A stretch of 64,000 nucleotides of DNA from Pseudomonas guariconensis (lineage in GTDB: Bacteria; Pseudomonadota; Gammaproteobacteria; Pseudomonadales; Pseudomonadaceae): the NCBI RefSeq assembly GCF_024127895.1, contig NZ_JAMYBK010000012.1:62001-126000 (forward strand), written 5' to 3'. This document shows positions 9,169 to 17,216 of the stretch, piece by piece. The notes beneath the pieces are model-generated. The model did no database searches, was not told where the DNA came from, and saw only the letters and a program-made list of their open reading frames with translations. The translations under genes and the position numbers were made by a program. Each line of letters starts with the position of its first letter. The stretch's first letter is position 1.

Positions 9169-10490
9169 CAGTGAACTCCGAGGGTGCTGACTTTCTTGAT
9201 CGGGGAAGGGGTGTGCTCGGCATCCGCCGCGCGCTGCTCGCGGTCGCGGTAGGCCAGGTAGGTGCGCTGGGTGGCGATATGGCCGGCCACGTGCTTGGCG
9301 TCGTGCCACACGCCCCAGATGAACGACGAGCCACGGCGCGACAGCCAGGGCAGGCCGAGGAAGTACACGCCAGGCTCCTTGGACACGCCGCGCTGGTGCT
9401 GCGGCTTGCCATTGGCGTCGAAGGCATCGACCTGCAGCCAGCTGAAGTCCACGCCATAGCCGGTGGCCCAGATGATCGTGCTGACGCCAGCCTCGGCCAG
9501 GTCCAGTTGCAGCAGCGGCTCGCTGATGCACGCAGGGTCCGGCAGACGCTTGCGGGCCTCGGGCTCTTCCGGCAGGTCCAGGCCGTTGCGCTCGACGTAG
9601 GCATCGGCGGCATCGAGCAGGGCCAGGTAGTTTTCGTCGCCACGGCGGATGTTGTCGGCCAGGTCGGGCTGGAAGGTGACCACGCCGTCGGCGAAGGCCT
9701 TGGTCAGGCCGACCAGGGTCATGCCTTGGTGGGCCAGGGCGCGGAAGTCCACGGTATGGCCGCCACGGGCGCCGCTGACGGCGATGGTCACGTGCTCGCG
9801 GCCAGGCTTGGCGATTTCCGCGTCCCATTCGCCGAGCACGCCCAGCCACCAGCAGAAGTCACGGTTACGGTAGCTGCGTGGCGGGCGGTCATGGGCGCCT
9901 ACCGACAGGTAGACCTTGCGCCCGGCACGCATCAGTTCCTCGGCGATCTGCACGCCCGAGGAGCCGGCACCGACGACCAGCACCGCGCCTTCGGGCAGTT
10001 GCTGGGGGTTGTAGTAGGCGGCCGAGTGGATCTGGTGCAGGCGTTCGTCCTTCGGCGCGATGGCCGGGATCACCGGGCGCTGGAACGGGCCGGTGGCGGC
10101 CACCACACGGTTGGCGTGGATCATGCCCTCGTTGGTTTCGATGGTGAAGCCCGGGCGGTCGGCGTTGCGCACCACTTTCTTCACCTCGACGCCGGTGCGC
10201 ACCGGCAGGTTGTACTTGCGCACGTAGGTCTCGAAGTAGTCGGCGACCTGGTCCTTGCCAGCGAAGGCATCGGGGTCGAGGTCGAATTCCAGCCCTGGGA
10301 AGCGGTCGTGCCAGACCGGCCCGTTGGCCACCAGGGAATCCCAGCGGCCGGTACGCCAGGCTTCGGCGATGCGCTTGCGCTCCAGCACCAGGTGGGGCAC
10401 GCCGAGTTTGCTCAGGTGCTCGCTCATGGCCACGCCGGCCTGGCCGGCACCCACCACGAGGGTGTCGATTTCGATTGTGTTCATTGTCAT
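9168..10490 (-). CDS. Flavin-containing monooxygenase (group B, CzcO-like)
   Basis: This 440-residue soluble flavoprotein has an N-terminal FAD Rossmann motif (VVGAGQAGVAMSEHL, about residues 12-26) and a central NADPH Rossmann motif (VLVVGAGSSGVQIAEEL, about 170). ERLHQIHSAAYY between them resembles the FxGxxxH-type fingerprint of group B monooxygenases. ATG at 10490 has AAGGGA upstream. It is first in an operon with the Rid-family gene. The family hydroxylates N or S atoms or performs Baeyer-Villiger-type oxygenation with NADPH and oxygen. The substrate is not evident, but the Rid protein and nearby amidohydrolase-like genes suggest a nitrogenous compound. Confidence 0.88.
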   Translation of the reverse strand: MTMNTIEIDTLVVGAGQAGVAMSEHLSKLGVPHLVLERKRIAEAWRTGRWDSLVANGPVWHDRFPGLEFDLDPDAFAGKDQVADYFETYVRKYNLPVRTGVEVKKVVRNADRPGFTIETNEGMIHANRVVAATGPFQRPVIPAIAPKDERLHQIHSAAYYNPQQLPEGAVLVVGAGSSGVQIAEELMRAGRKVYLSVGAHDRPPRSYRNRDFCWWLGVLGEWDAEIAKPGREHVTIAVSGARGGHTVDFRALAHQGMTLVGLTKAFADGVVTFQPDLADNIRRGDENYLALLDAADAYVERNGLDLPEEPEARKRLPDPACISEPLLQLDLAEAGVSTIIWATGYGVDFSWLQVDAFDANGKPQHQRGVSKEPGVYFLGLPWLSRRGSSFIWGVWHDAKHVAGHIATQRTYLAYRDREQRAADAEHTPSPIKKVSTLGVH

Positions 10491-10827
10491 GTCCGATCCC
10501 TTCTTGAAAGGCGGTTTTATTCAGGTCGGTTGGGAGACCGTCTTTGCCTGGGGCCAGACTAGGGATGCGCTTTGGATCGCGAAATTATTATTTAGCTAAT
10601 GCTTGCCCATAAATTGACGAAGGCCTTGTGATACGGGGCTTTGAACCATGCTGGAGGCCATTGGCGCGGGCAATTTCCTGGCCCTTGGCCCGGCTTAGTT
10701 TTTTCCTGCCCAAGACCCAGGAAAAAGGTGGTTTCGTGGGCCGGCCGCTTCTGCCCAGAATGCCTTCGATTACGCGAAAGTTCGCTTTTCGCAGTGCATG
10801 GGACAGACACGATCAGGAGTCGCAGAC
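10491..10827. other. Divergent intergenic region, 337 bp
   Basis: This region separates the minus-strand monooxygenase from the plus-strand DUF1028 gene and must hold both promoters. It contains an AT-rich patch around 10580-10600 with an ATTA-N6-TAAT LysR-like palindrome, and the inverted repeat at 10700-10726. AGGAG at 10816-10820 precedes the DUF1028 start. I see no gene in it. Confidence 0.6.
10700..10726. promoter_or_regulatory. Inverted repeat TTTTTCCTG-N9-CAGGAAAAA
   Basis: A perfect 9-base inverted repeat lies about 100 bases before the DUF1028 gene. Its arms share TTTCCTG/CAGGAAA with the repeat before the LysR gene at 7674-7722, and another TTTCCTGG half-site lies near 10674. Candidate operator for the LysR regulator. 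Confidence 0.4.
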
Positions 10828-11505
10828 ATGACCTTTTCCATCATTGGCCGCTGCCAGGAAACCGGCCAGTTGGGCATCGCCATCAGCTCGTCGAGCATCG
10901 CCGTGGGCGCCCGCTGCCCCTGGGTACGCGCCGGTGTGGGTGCCGTGGCCACCCAGAACATCACCTTGCCGGCCCTCGGCCCGCAGATCCTCGATGTCCT
11001 GGAGCAGGCCCAACTGCCACCTGCCGCCGCCCTGGACCGGGTACTCAGCGCCAACGGCTGGAGCGAGTATCGCCAGGTCACGGTGATCGACAGCCAAGGC
11101 CAGGTGGCGCTGTTCACCGGCAAGGAGGCCCTGGGCGTGCACAACGCCGTGGCGGGCGAGCAATGCGCGGCGGCGGGCAACCTGCTGACCTCCACCCAGG
11201 TCATCGAAGCCATGGTCGAGGCGTTCGAACAGGCCGACGGGCACCTGGCTGACCGCCTGCTGGCCGCCATGCACGCCGCGATCGCCGCCGGCGGCGAGGC
11301 GGGGCCTGTGCATTCGGCGGCGCTGAAGATCGCCGGCGAGCTGACCTGGCCGCTGATCGACCTGCGCGTGGACTGGACGGACGAAGACCCCATCGCGGCC
11401 CTCGACCAGCTCTGGCAGGCCTACCGGCCGCAGATGCAGGACTACGTGACCCGCGCCCTGAACCCCACCGCCGCGCCGAGCTACGGGGTGCCTGGCGATG
11501 AGTGA
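10828..11505 (+). CDS. DUF1028 family protein (Ntn-hydrolase-like)
   Basis: This 225-residue protein starts MTFSIIGRCQETGQLGIAIS, the hallmark N-terminus of DUF1028, with GARCPWVRAGVGAVATQN following. ATG at 10828 has AGGAG upstream and is preferred to an in-frame ATG at 10798, because the conserved N-terminus begins here. The family has an Ntn-hydrolase-like fold with no firmly assigned reaction that I know of. Its stop overlaps the next gene by eight bases, coupling it to an M20 deacylase, so both probably act on the same N-acylated or amide substrate. Confidence 0.9.
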   Translation: MTFSIIGRCQETGQLGIAISSSSIAVGARCPWVRAGVGAVATQNITLPALGPQILDVLEQAQLPPAAALDRVLSANGWSEYRQVTVIDSQGQVALFTGKEALGVHNAVAGEQCAAAGNLLTSTQVIEAMVEAFEQADGHLADRLLAAMHAAIAAGGEAGPVHSAALKIAGELTWPLIDLRVDWTDEDPIAALDQLWQAYRPQMQDYVTRALNPTAAPSYGVPGDE

Positions 11506-12658
11506 GTTCACCAGCCGTGAGCTGCTGGCCAGGCTGGTCGGTTTCGCCACGGTCAGCCGCGACTCCAACCTCGAGTTGATCGCCTTCGTCCGCGACTACC
11601 TGGCGGGCCTGGGCGTGCACAGCGAGTTGTTCCACAACGCCGAAGGCACCAAGGCCAACCTGTTCGCCACCATCGGCCCCACGGACCGCGGCGGCGTGGT
11701 GTTGTCCGGGCATACCGACGTGGTACCGGTGGATGGCCAGGCCTGGAGTGTCGAGCCGTTTCGCCTGAGCGAACAGGATGGCCGCCTGTACGGGCGCGGC
11801 ACCGCCGACATGAAAGGCTTCATCGCCTCGGTGCTGGCGGCGGTACCGGCGATGCTCGCCGAACCCTTGAAGGTGCCGGTGCACCTGGCGTTTTCCTATG
11901 ACGAGGAAGTGGGCTGCCTGGGTGTGCGCTCCATGCTCGCGGCCCTCGAGCAGCGCCCGCACAAGCCGCGCCTGTGCCTGATCGGCGAACCGACCGAACT
12001 CAAGCCAGTGCTCGGCCACAAGGGCAAGCTTGCGATGCGTTGCCAGGTGCACGGTGCGGCCTGCCATTCGGCCTACGCGCCCTATGGGGTCAATGCCATC
12101 GAATACGCGGCGCGGTTGATCGGCAGGCTCGGTGAGATCGGCGACGGCCTGGCCCGCCCGGAGCAGCACGACACCCGCTTCGACCCGCCGTTCTCCACGG
12201 TGCAGACCGGCGTGATCAAAGGGGGCAGGGCGCTGAACATCGTCCCGGCCGAGTGCGAGTTCGACTTCGAGGTACGTGCCTTGCCCGGTTTCGAGGCGCA
12301 GGCCGTGGTCGACCAGTTGCAGACCTACGCCGAGGCCGAGCTGCTGCCGCGCATGCGTGCGGTGGATGCCGGCAGCGATATCCGCCTGCAGCCGCTGAGC
12401 GCCTACCCGGGGCTGGCCACCCCGGCTGACAGCGAGGCGGCGCAGTGGGTCGCTCTGCTCAGTGGTTCGAGCGAGTTCACCACCGTGGCCTTCGGCACCG
12501 AAGGCGGGCTGTTCGACCAGGCGGGCATTCCCACCGTGGTGTGCGGGCCTGGCAGCATGGACCAGGGGCACAAGCCGGATGAGTACCTCAGTGTCGAGCA
12601 GTTGCAAGGGTGCGATGCGATGCTTGGGCGGTTGCTGGCGTATCTCAGGGGGCATTGA
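11498..12658 (+). CDS. M20 family deacylase, ArgE-like (acetylornithine deacetylase type)
   Basis: This 386-residue metallohydrolase has the ArgE/DapE dizinc site: SGHTDVVPVDG with His72 and Asp74, Asp104 in GRGTADMKG, Glu136-Glu137 in YDEEVGC, Glu in IGEPTE, and the C-terminal GHKPDEY His. Its closest-looking family is ArgE, which removes acetyl from N-acetylornithine. Fusion to a DUF1028 catabolic operon and Pseudomonas biology (arginine synthesis by the ArgJ acetyl cycle) suggest a catabolic N-acyl amino acid amidohydrolase rather than arginine biosynthesis. It overlaps the DUF1028 gene by eight bases, and a hairpin follows the stop. Confidence 0.9.
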   Translation: MSEFTSRELLARLVGFATVSRDSNLELIAFVRDYLAGLGVHSELFHNAEGTKANLFATIGPTDRGGVVLSGHTDVVPVDGQAWSVEPFRLSEQDGRLYGRGTADMKGFIASVLAAVPAMLAEPLKVPVHLAFSYDEEVGCLGVRSMLAALEQRPHKPRLCLIGEPTELKPVLGHKGKLAMRCQVHGAACHSAYAPYGVNAIEYAARLIGRLGEIGDGLARPEQHDTRFDPPFSTVQTGVIKGGRALNIVPAECEFDFEVRALPGFEAQAVVDQLQTYAEAELLPRMRAVDAGSDIRLQPLSAYPGLATPADSEAAQWVALLSGSSEFTTVAFGTEGGLFDQAGIPTVVCGPGSMDQGHKPDEYLSVEQLQGCDAMLGRLLAYLRGH

Positions 12659-12666
12659 GTGTGCAG

Positions 12667-12685
12667 GGGGCTGCGAAGCGGCCCC
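12667..12685 (+). terminator. Hairpin after the ArgE-like gene
   Basis: GGGGCTGC-GAA-GCGGCCCC, with one T-G pair, lies eight bases after the stop. There is no long T tract. It resembles the other species-typical terminator hairpins in the window. Confidence 0.5.
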
Positions 12686-12838
12686 AAATGGCAACAGAAC
12701 GTCTTGACTGACCGGCAGTTCAGCCAACCCAGCTCACCTTTTGTCCTGGATCTACTATTTCTTGGGATCGATATGATATGCCGGACCGAAACCGCCCCTT
12801 AGAATGGCGTTATCCCGGATGTCGCAAGGCCCGCGTCC

Positions 12839-13894
12839 ATGGTTTCCCAAGAACGAGTAGAACCCCTGCAAGCCCCGCAGATCGCCACATCGGTCAAGCC
12901 GGAACTGCGCGTCGGCTTCGTGCTGATGAACCAGTTCACCCTGGTGCCGGTGGCCGGCCTGGTGGACTCGCTGCGCTTTGCCGCCGACAAGTCGTTCCGC
13001 AGCCAGCAGGTGTACTGCCAGTGGGACTGGATGACCCTCGACGACCAGCCGATCAGCGCCAGTTGCGGCATGCCCGTCTCGCCGACCAAGCCCTTGAACC
13101 TGTGGGCGCAGTACGACTACATCGTCCTCGCCGGCGGCTTGCTGGGCGAGACCCGCAATCCGCCGGCCTGGTTGCTGGAGGCGCTGCGCGACCTGCATGC
13201 GGCGAACGTACCGATCATCGCCCTGTGTTCCGGCTCGTTCGTGCTGGGCAAGGCCGGCCTGCTCGATGGCCGGCGCTGCGCGGTGCACTTCACCTTGCGC
13301 GATGAGTTCAAGGAGCGCTTTCCCCTGGCCACCATGGTGATCGACAAGAGCTACGTGGACGATCGCGGCATCATCACCTGCCCCGGCGGCACCGCCATCG
13401 ACCTGGCGGCCAGCCTGATCCGCCGACACTGCGGCGCGGTGCGGGCGCAGAAGGGCCTGGAGTACCTGCTGGTGGACGAGCGGGCGGAGGAGGCGCGGGA
13501 GGAAGCGGCCAGCGTCTACCAGAACGATCGTGTCCAGCGCGCCATTGCCTTCATGCGCGCCAACCTGGATGCCTCGATGACCCTCAAGGCCGTGGCCGAG
13601 GCGGTCGGCACCCACCCCCGGCAACTGCACCGGGAGTTCGTCGCCAACACTCAGGAGCCGCCTGCCAATTACTGGCGCAAGCTGCGCCTGGACCATGCGC
13701 GGCGGCTGCTGGTCAATACCAGCCAGAACATCACCACCATCGCCCTGGCTTGCGGGTTTTCCGATGCTTCGCACTTCATCCTGTGGTTTCGCAAGCAGTA
13801 TGGCGAGACGCCGTACAGCTTCCGCAAGCGGCGGCATGAGGTGGAACGCTTCGACTGGCATGGGGACAAGGTGGGGCTGGACCCGGAGTTGTAG
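12839..13894 (+). CDS. GlxA-family AraC-type regulator with amidotransferase-like sensor
   Basis: This 351-residue regulator has an N-terminal DJ-1/PfpI class I glutamine-amidotransferase-like domain (about 25-200, with the nucleophile-elbow-like ALCSGSFVLGKAGLLDG) and a C-terminal AraC DNA-binding domain (about 235-335, with LKAVAEAVGTHPRQLHREF and IALACGFSDASHFILWFRK). Pseudomonas members of this family (GbdR, SouR, CdhR, ArgR-like) activate catabolism of glycine betaine, sarcosine, carnitine or arginine. The neighbours (RidA, cupin, GlpD-like, DadA-like and ProC-like genes) suggest a similar amine or imino-acid regulon. A 30-bp element repeated before two of those operons is a likely target. 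Confidence 0.93.
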   Translation: MVSQERVEPLQAPQIATSVKPELRVGFVLMNQFTLVPVAGLVDSLRFAADKSFRSQQVYCQWDWMTLDDQPISASCGMPVSPTKPLNLWAQYDYIVLAGGLLGETRNPPAWLLEALRDLHAANVPIIALCSGSFVLGKAGLLDGRRCAVHFTLRDEFKERFPLATMVIDKSYVDDRGIITCPGGTAIDLAASLIRRHCGAVRAQKGLEYLLVDERAEEAREEAASVYQNDRVQRAIAFMRANLDASMTLKAVAEAVGTHPRQLHREFVANTQEPPANYWRKLRLDHARRLLVNTSQNITTIALACGFSDASHFILWFRKQYGETPYSFRKRRHEVERFDWHGDKVGLDPEL

Positions 13895-13907
13895 CAGGAG
13901 GATTGTA

Positions 13908-13926
13908 GGGGCTGCACAGCAGCCCC
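13908..13926. terminator. Bidirectional hairpin between convergent regulator and RidA
   Basis: A perfect GGGGCTGC-ACA-GCAGCCCC stem-loop lies between the GlxA gene (plus) and ridA (minus) and can serve both. Confidence 0.6.
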
Positions 13927-13933
13927 GGCGTTC

Positions 13934-14272
13934 TCAACGCTGCCCGAAGGCCTGGATCTCGATCCGGTACTCAGGCGTTGCCAACGCCGCGCCCACGCAC
14001 GCCCGCACCGGTGGTTGGTCGCCAACCCAAGCGTCGTACACCTCGTTCATCGCCTTGAACTCGCCCATGTCGGCCAGCCAGATCTGCATGCGGGTGAGGT
14101 TGCTCTTGGTGGCGCCGACCTGGGCCAGCCAGTCGTCGAGCTGGGCCAGCACGCAGCGGGTCTGCGACGCGATATCCCCAGGCGCCAGGGCCACGATCCC
14201 CGACGTCTCGATGCGCCCATCGACGATTACCAATTGGCTGGCGCGCGCTCCGGGGTTGATACGTTCGATCAT
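13934..14272 (-). CDS. RidA-type imine/enamine deaminase
   Basis: This 112-residue Rid protein keeps the catalytic Arg90 in QPPVRACVG, unlike the paralogue at 8752-9168. It should therefore hydrolyse reactive enamines or imines such as those released by flavin amine oxidases. It is second in a two-gene minus-strand operon, 12 bases after the cupin gene. Together with the GlpD-like and DadA-like oxidoreductases nearby, this fits detoxification of imine products during amine catabolism. Confidence 0.92.
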   Translation of the reverse strand: MIERINPGARASQLVIVDGRIETSGIVALAPGDIASQTRCVLAQLDDWLAQVGATKSNLTRMQIWLADMGEFKAMNEVYDAWVGDQPPVRACVGAALATPEYRIEIQAFGQR

Positions 14273-14284
14273 CCTGGCGCTCCT

Positions 14285-14635
14285 TCAGAACAGCACATAA
14301 GTCTTGCGCAGGGGCTCGCGGATATCCCACACGCCCTCGCAGTTCTCCGGAAACAGCACGGCATCGCCGGCGCGCAGTTCCACCGGTTCGCCACCGTCCG
14401 GGGTGAAGGTGCACCAGCCGCTGACGATATGGCTGAACTCACGGTTCTTCAGGTGCCGGCGGAACACGCCCGGGCTGCTTTCCCAGACGCCGATGCTGGC
14501 GTTCACCGCCTCATCGGTCTGGTGTTGCCCGGTGGCGGCCTGGGCGATCGGCTCGCCGATCGGCAACTTGGCAGGTGCCAGCTCGCCCAGGGGCGATTCG
14601 GCGGCATTGCGCACGACAGTCAGTACTTGGCTCAT
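14285..14635 (-). CDS. Cupin-domain protein (DUF861/cupin_3 type)
   Basis: This 116-residue single-cupin protein carries FSHIVSGWCTFTPDGGEPVELRAGD and ENCEGVWDIREPLRKTY, the pattern of the (S)-ureidoglycine-aminohydrolase-like cupin_3 family. Start ATG at 14635 has AAGGAG upstream. Related proteins sit beside FAD-dependent amine or sarcosine-type oxidoreductases. It heads the cupin-ridA operon, whose putative promoter carries the conserved 30-bp element at 14710-14739. Confidence 0.85.
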   Translation of the reverse strand: MSQVLTVVRNAAESPLGELAPAKLPIGEPIAQAATGQHQTDEAVNASIGVWESSPGVFRRHLKNREFSHIVSGWCTFTPDGGEPVELRAGDAVLFPENCEGVWDIREPLRKTYVLF

Positions 14636-14709
14636 GAAAACAGGCTCCTTGAGGTGTTGCGAGCAGGGGTGGTCATGCAGGGACTATCGCACCGGGGCGC
14701 TGGCCGGCC

Positions 14710-14739
14710 ATATAACGCCTGGGACGAGTCATGGAAGGT
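14710..14739 (-). promoter_or_regulatory. Conserved 30-bp element, copy 1 (upstream of cupin-ridA)
   Basis: On the plus strand this reads ATATAACG-N3-GGGACG-N2-TCATGGAAGGT. It matches the copy at 18588-18617 at 25 of 30 positions and has the same orientation relative to the minus-strand gene it precedes. Read on the minus strand it ends in CGTTATAT, a plausible -10 region about 70 bases before the cupin start. The ACCTTCCATGA/CGTCCC part would be the activator site. GlxA is the obvious candidate protein. Confidence 0.55.
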
Positions 14740-14838
14740 GGCCGCCGGCTTATGCAAGTTGTCATGGATGTTCTAGGGGGCAAGGCAGGAGGCTTTCTAT
14801 CGTGTCGGGACAATCACAAGAAACCGGAGACCCTCGAC

Positions 14839-14880
14839 ATGAAAAACACCCAGGCCATCCCAATGGAGCACGCCGCATGA
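14839..14880 (+). CDS. Possible 13-residue leader peptide before the GlpD-like gene
   Basis: The short frame MKNTQAIPMEHAA has GGAGA eight bases upstream, a better site than many genes here. Its stop TGA overlaps the ATG of the next gene (ATGA), so translation of the leader could feed ribosomes into the oxidoreductase gene. Chance occurrence cannot be excluded at this length. Confidence 0.35.
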   Translation: MKNTQAIPMEHAA

Positions 14881-16358
14881 CCCGCTCGGCACTGGAGCGC
14901 CTCGACGGCGAATGCTTCGACGTGCTGGTCGTCGGCGCTGGCGCGGTAGGTTGCGCCGCCGCCCGGCAACTGGCCGCGCGCAATTTCCGCACCCTGCTGG
15001 TGGACCGTGGCGATATCGGCGCCGGCACCTCATCCCGCTCCAGCCGCATGCTGTATTCCGGGTTGGGCTACCTGGCTGCGCGCTACCCCTTGTGGCAGAT
15101 CCCGCTGCGCCCGCTCGACATGTGGCAGCGCCTGCGCTACACCCGCGAGGTGATGCGCTGTCGTGCCGAGCTGGTCAAGGAAATGCCCGGGCACCTGACC
15201 AAGCACCGCTTCCATTATCCGTTCCGCCAGGGCGACCGTTATCCGCCATGGCTGGTGGACATGGGCTTTCGCCTGGTCGAGGCCCTGGGCGGCTGGAAGG
15301 TGCCGCTGGCCTACCGGCGCCTGTCGCGGGACAAGGCCGCAGGCGAGAGTGCCATGGCCGCCGACCTGGGCGGGCCATTGCGCGGAGTCGGGGTGTTCGA
15401 GGAGTACATGTACGCCTGGCCCGAGCGCATCTGCGTGGACACGGCGCTGGACGCCGAATGGCGTGGCGCCACGCTGCGCACCTACACCCGCGTCAGCCAG
15501 CTCGAGCGCGCCGATGGCCACTGGTGGGTCACCCTGGATGAGCAGGCCCCGGAATGCCTGGGTCAGGCCCGGGTCAAGGCCCGGGTGGTGATCAACGCCG
15601 CCGGGCCTTGGGTCGACCGGGTACCGGGCGCTGGTGGCGACAGCGATACGCGCGTGCTGGGCATCAAGGGCGTCAACGTCATGGTGCGCCTGCCCGAGTC
15701 CTACCGTGGCCAGGGGTTGGAGGCGTTCTCCAGCAAAGGCGAGCCGTTCTATGTCTTCCCCTGGCGCGACTTCCACTTCATCGGCCCCACCGAGTCGACG
15801 TTCACCGACAACCCGGACCAGGTGCGTGTGCAGGACAGCGAGATCGACTACATCCTCGGCGAGGCCAACCACCTGTTCCCCGAGCTCGGGCTGACCCGCG
15901 CCGACGTGCAGCACTGCTGGTGCGGCGTGCGTCCTACCTCGACCCTCGACGGCCGCACCGCCTACCTGCCGGTGCGCCTCAGCGAAGCGGCGGACAAGCC
16001 GGACCTGCTCACCCTGACCGGCTCGACCATCATGCTCCACCGCCACGCGGCGCGGGTAATCGCCCGGGCGGTGGAGCGGCGGCTGGGCAAGCGTGGCGCC
16101 GCGCCGAAGGGCATGCTCGAGCGGGAGCGGGTGGCGGCGGACGACATTGCCCGCCTCGTTGCCCGCGAGCATGTGGTACGCCTGGTGGACCTGGTGCGCC
16201 GGCGCCTGCCTTGGGGGCTGGACCCGGACCTGGGGCGCCAGCGCGTGGAGCAGCTATCGCAGGGTATGGCGGCGGCGTTGGGCTGGTCCGAGGTGCGGCG
16301 GCAGGAAGAGCTGCGGTATTTCGAGGAGGATACGGCGCGGGTGTACCGGCAGTTGTGA
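14877..16358 (+). CDS. FAD-dependent oxidoreductase, GlpD-like
   Basis: This 493-residue flavoprotein has an N-terminal FAD motif (VVGAGAVGCAAARQLAARNF, about residues 18-37) and the GlpD-type DAO domain with SRSSRMLYSGLGYL. The C-terminal helical domain (about 410-490) is the type found in aerobic glycerol-3-phosphate dehydrogenase. The start at 14877 has GGAG upstream and gives a canonical N-terminus. True GlpD works with glycerol metabolism genes, but here the neighbours are RidA, a cupin and a GlxA regulator. I infer a paralogue that oxidises another hydroxy- or amino-compound and passes electrons to the quinone pool. It is divergent from the cupin-ridA operon. Confidence 0.85.
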   Translation: MTRSALERLDGECFDVLVVGAGAVGCAAARQLAARNFRTLLVDRGDIGAGTSSRSSRMLYSGLGYLAARYPLWQIPLRPLDMWQRLRYTREVMRCRAELVKEMPGHLTKHRFHYPFRQGDRYPPWLVDMGFRLVEALGGWKVPLAYRRLSRDKAAGESAMAADLGGPLRGVGVFEEYMYAWPERICVDTALDAEWRGATLRTYTRVSQLERADGHWWVTLDEQAPECLGQARVKARVVINAAGPWVDRVPGAGGDSDTRVLGIKGVNVMVRLPESYRGQGLEAFSSKGEPFYVFPWRDFHFIGPTESTFTDNPDQVRVQDSEIDYILGEANHLFPELGLTRADVQHCWCGVRPTSTLDGRTAYLPVRLSEAADKPDLLTLTGSTIMLHRHAARVIARAVERRLGKRGAAPKGMLERERVAADDIARLVAREHVVRLVDLVRRRLPWGLDPDLGRQRVEQLSQGMAAALGWSEVRRQEELRYFEEDTARVYRQL

Positions 16359-16376
16359 GGACCGCAGCGGCTCGCG

Positions 16377-16395
16377 TGGGCTGCTTTGCAGCCCA
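16377..16395. terminator. Bidirectional hairpin between convergent genes
   Basis: TGGGCTGC-TTT-GCAGCCCA is a perfect stem-loop between the GlpD-like gene (plus) and the ProC-like gene (minus). Confidence 0.6.
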
Positions 16396-16435
16396 TGACC
16401 GCTGAACCGGCCTCGGGGTGTGCCCGCGAATACCG

Positions 16436-17206
16436 CTACCGCGACCGTGTCAACAGGCCATCGAGCACCACTTCGCAGGCCGCTCCCCAGCTCGTGCTGG
16501 AAGGCTGGTGCATGAGCACCGCCAGGCCGTCGGCAGTGAAGGTGCCCGGCGTGGCGATCGCCTGGCCCAGGGCCTTGAGGGGCTGTTCGGGCTGACGCTG
16601 GGCACTGGCCACACAGTCCTGCAGGTTGCCCAGCACCAGGGCCCGCGCCTGCTCCGGCGGCAGGCCCTTGTCGCTCAGCCACTGCTGCAGGTCGTGCAGC
16701 AGGAAGTAGAACCAGCCGTTCATGCACGCCGCGACGGTGGCCAGTTCGAACGCCGACTCGTCAGCGACCACCACCAGGTTGCCGAGTGGGCCCAGGCATT
16801 GTTCGGTGGGCCCATCCGCCGGGCAGACCACCACGGTGGACTGGTTGTACTGCGCCGCGTACGACAGCATCGCGCGGACGCAACGGGCGCCAGGAAAGGC
16901 CGTCGCCAACTGCTCCAGGCTCACCCCGGCCGCCAGCGACACCAGGCGCTGCCCAGGCCGCACCTGCACCTGCGCCGCCAGTTCGCCGAGCGACCCGGGG
17001 CGCACGCCGAGCACCAGCAGCTCGGCCTGCTCGACCACCGCCTGGTTGTCGGGCAGCACCTGGCAACCGTATTCCCGGGCCAGGGCCGCGGCCCGCTGGG
17101 CATTGCGTGGAGAGAGCAGGATGGCGCCGGTGAAGCCGCTGCGGCGCAGGCCATGTACCACTTTTTCGGTCAGCTCGCCGACCCCTAGGATGCCCAGGCT
17201 GTGCAT
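16436..17206 (-). CDS. Pyrroline-5-carboxylate reductase-like protein (ProC family)
   Basis: This 256-residue protein starts with a Rossmann NAD(P) motif (LGILGVGELTEKVVHGLRRSG) and follows the ProC layout (LLVLGVRPGSLGEL, then a helical C-terminal dimerisation domain). AAGGAGG precedes the start. ProC reduces cyclic imines such as pyrroline-5-carboxylate. The G-x-G-x-x-x motif is slightly altered (GVGELT), so the substrate may differ. It lies 10 bases after a DadA-like oxidoreductase in the same operon, a sensible pair: one flavoenzyme producing an imine and one reductase using a cyclic imine. Confidence 0.82.
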   Translation of the reverse strand: MHSLGILGVGELTEKVVHGLRRSGFTGAILLSPRNAQRAAALAREYGCQVLPDNQAVVEQAELLVLGVRPGSLGELAAQVQVRPGQRLVSLAAGVSLEQLATAFPGARCVRAMLSYAAQYNQSTVVVCPADGPTEQCLGPLGNLVVVADESAFELATVAACMNGWFYFLLHDLQQWLSDKGLPPEQARALVLGNLQDCVASAQRQPEQPLKALGQAIATPGTFTADGLAVLMHQPSSTSWGAACEVVLDGLLTRSR

Positions 17207-17216
17207 GCCGCCTCCT

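Noticed and set aside
11498..12658. Biosynthetic argE
   Set aside because: Pairing with DUF1028 and oxidative catabolic genes, and the expected ArgJ cycle in Pseudomonas, argue for a catabolic amidohydrolase.
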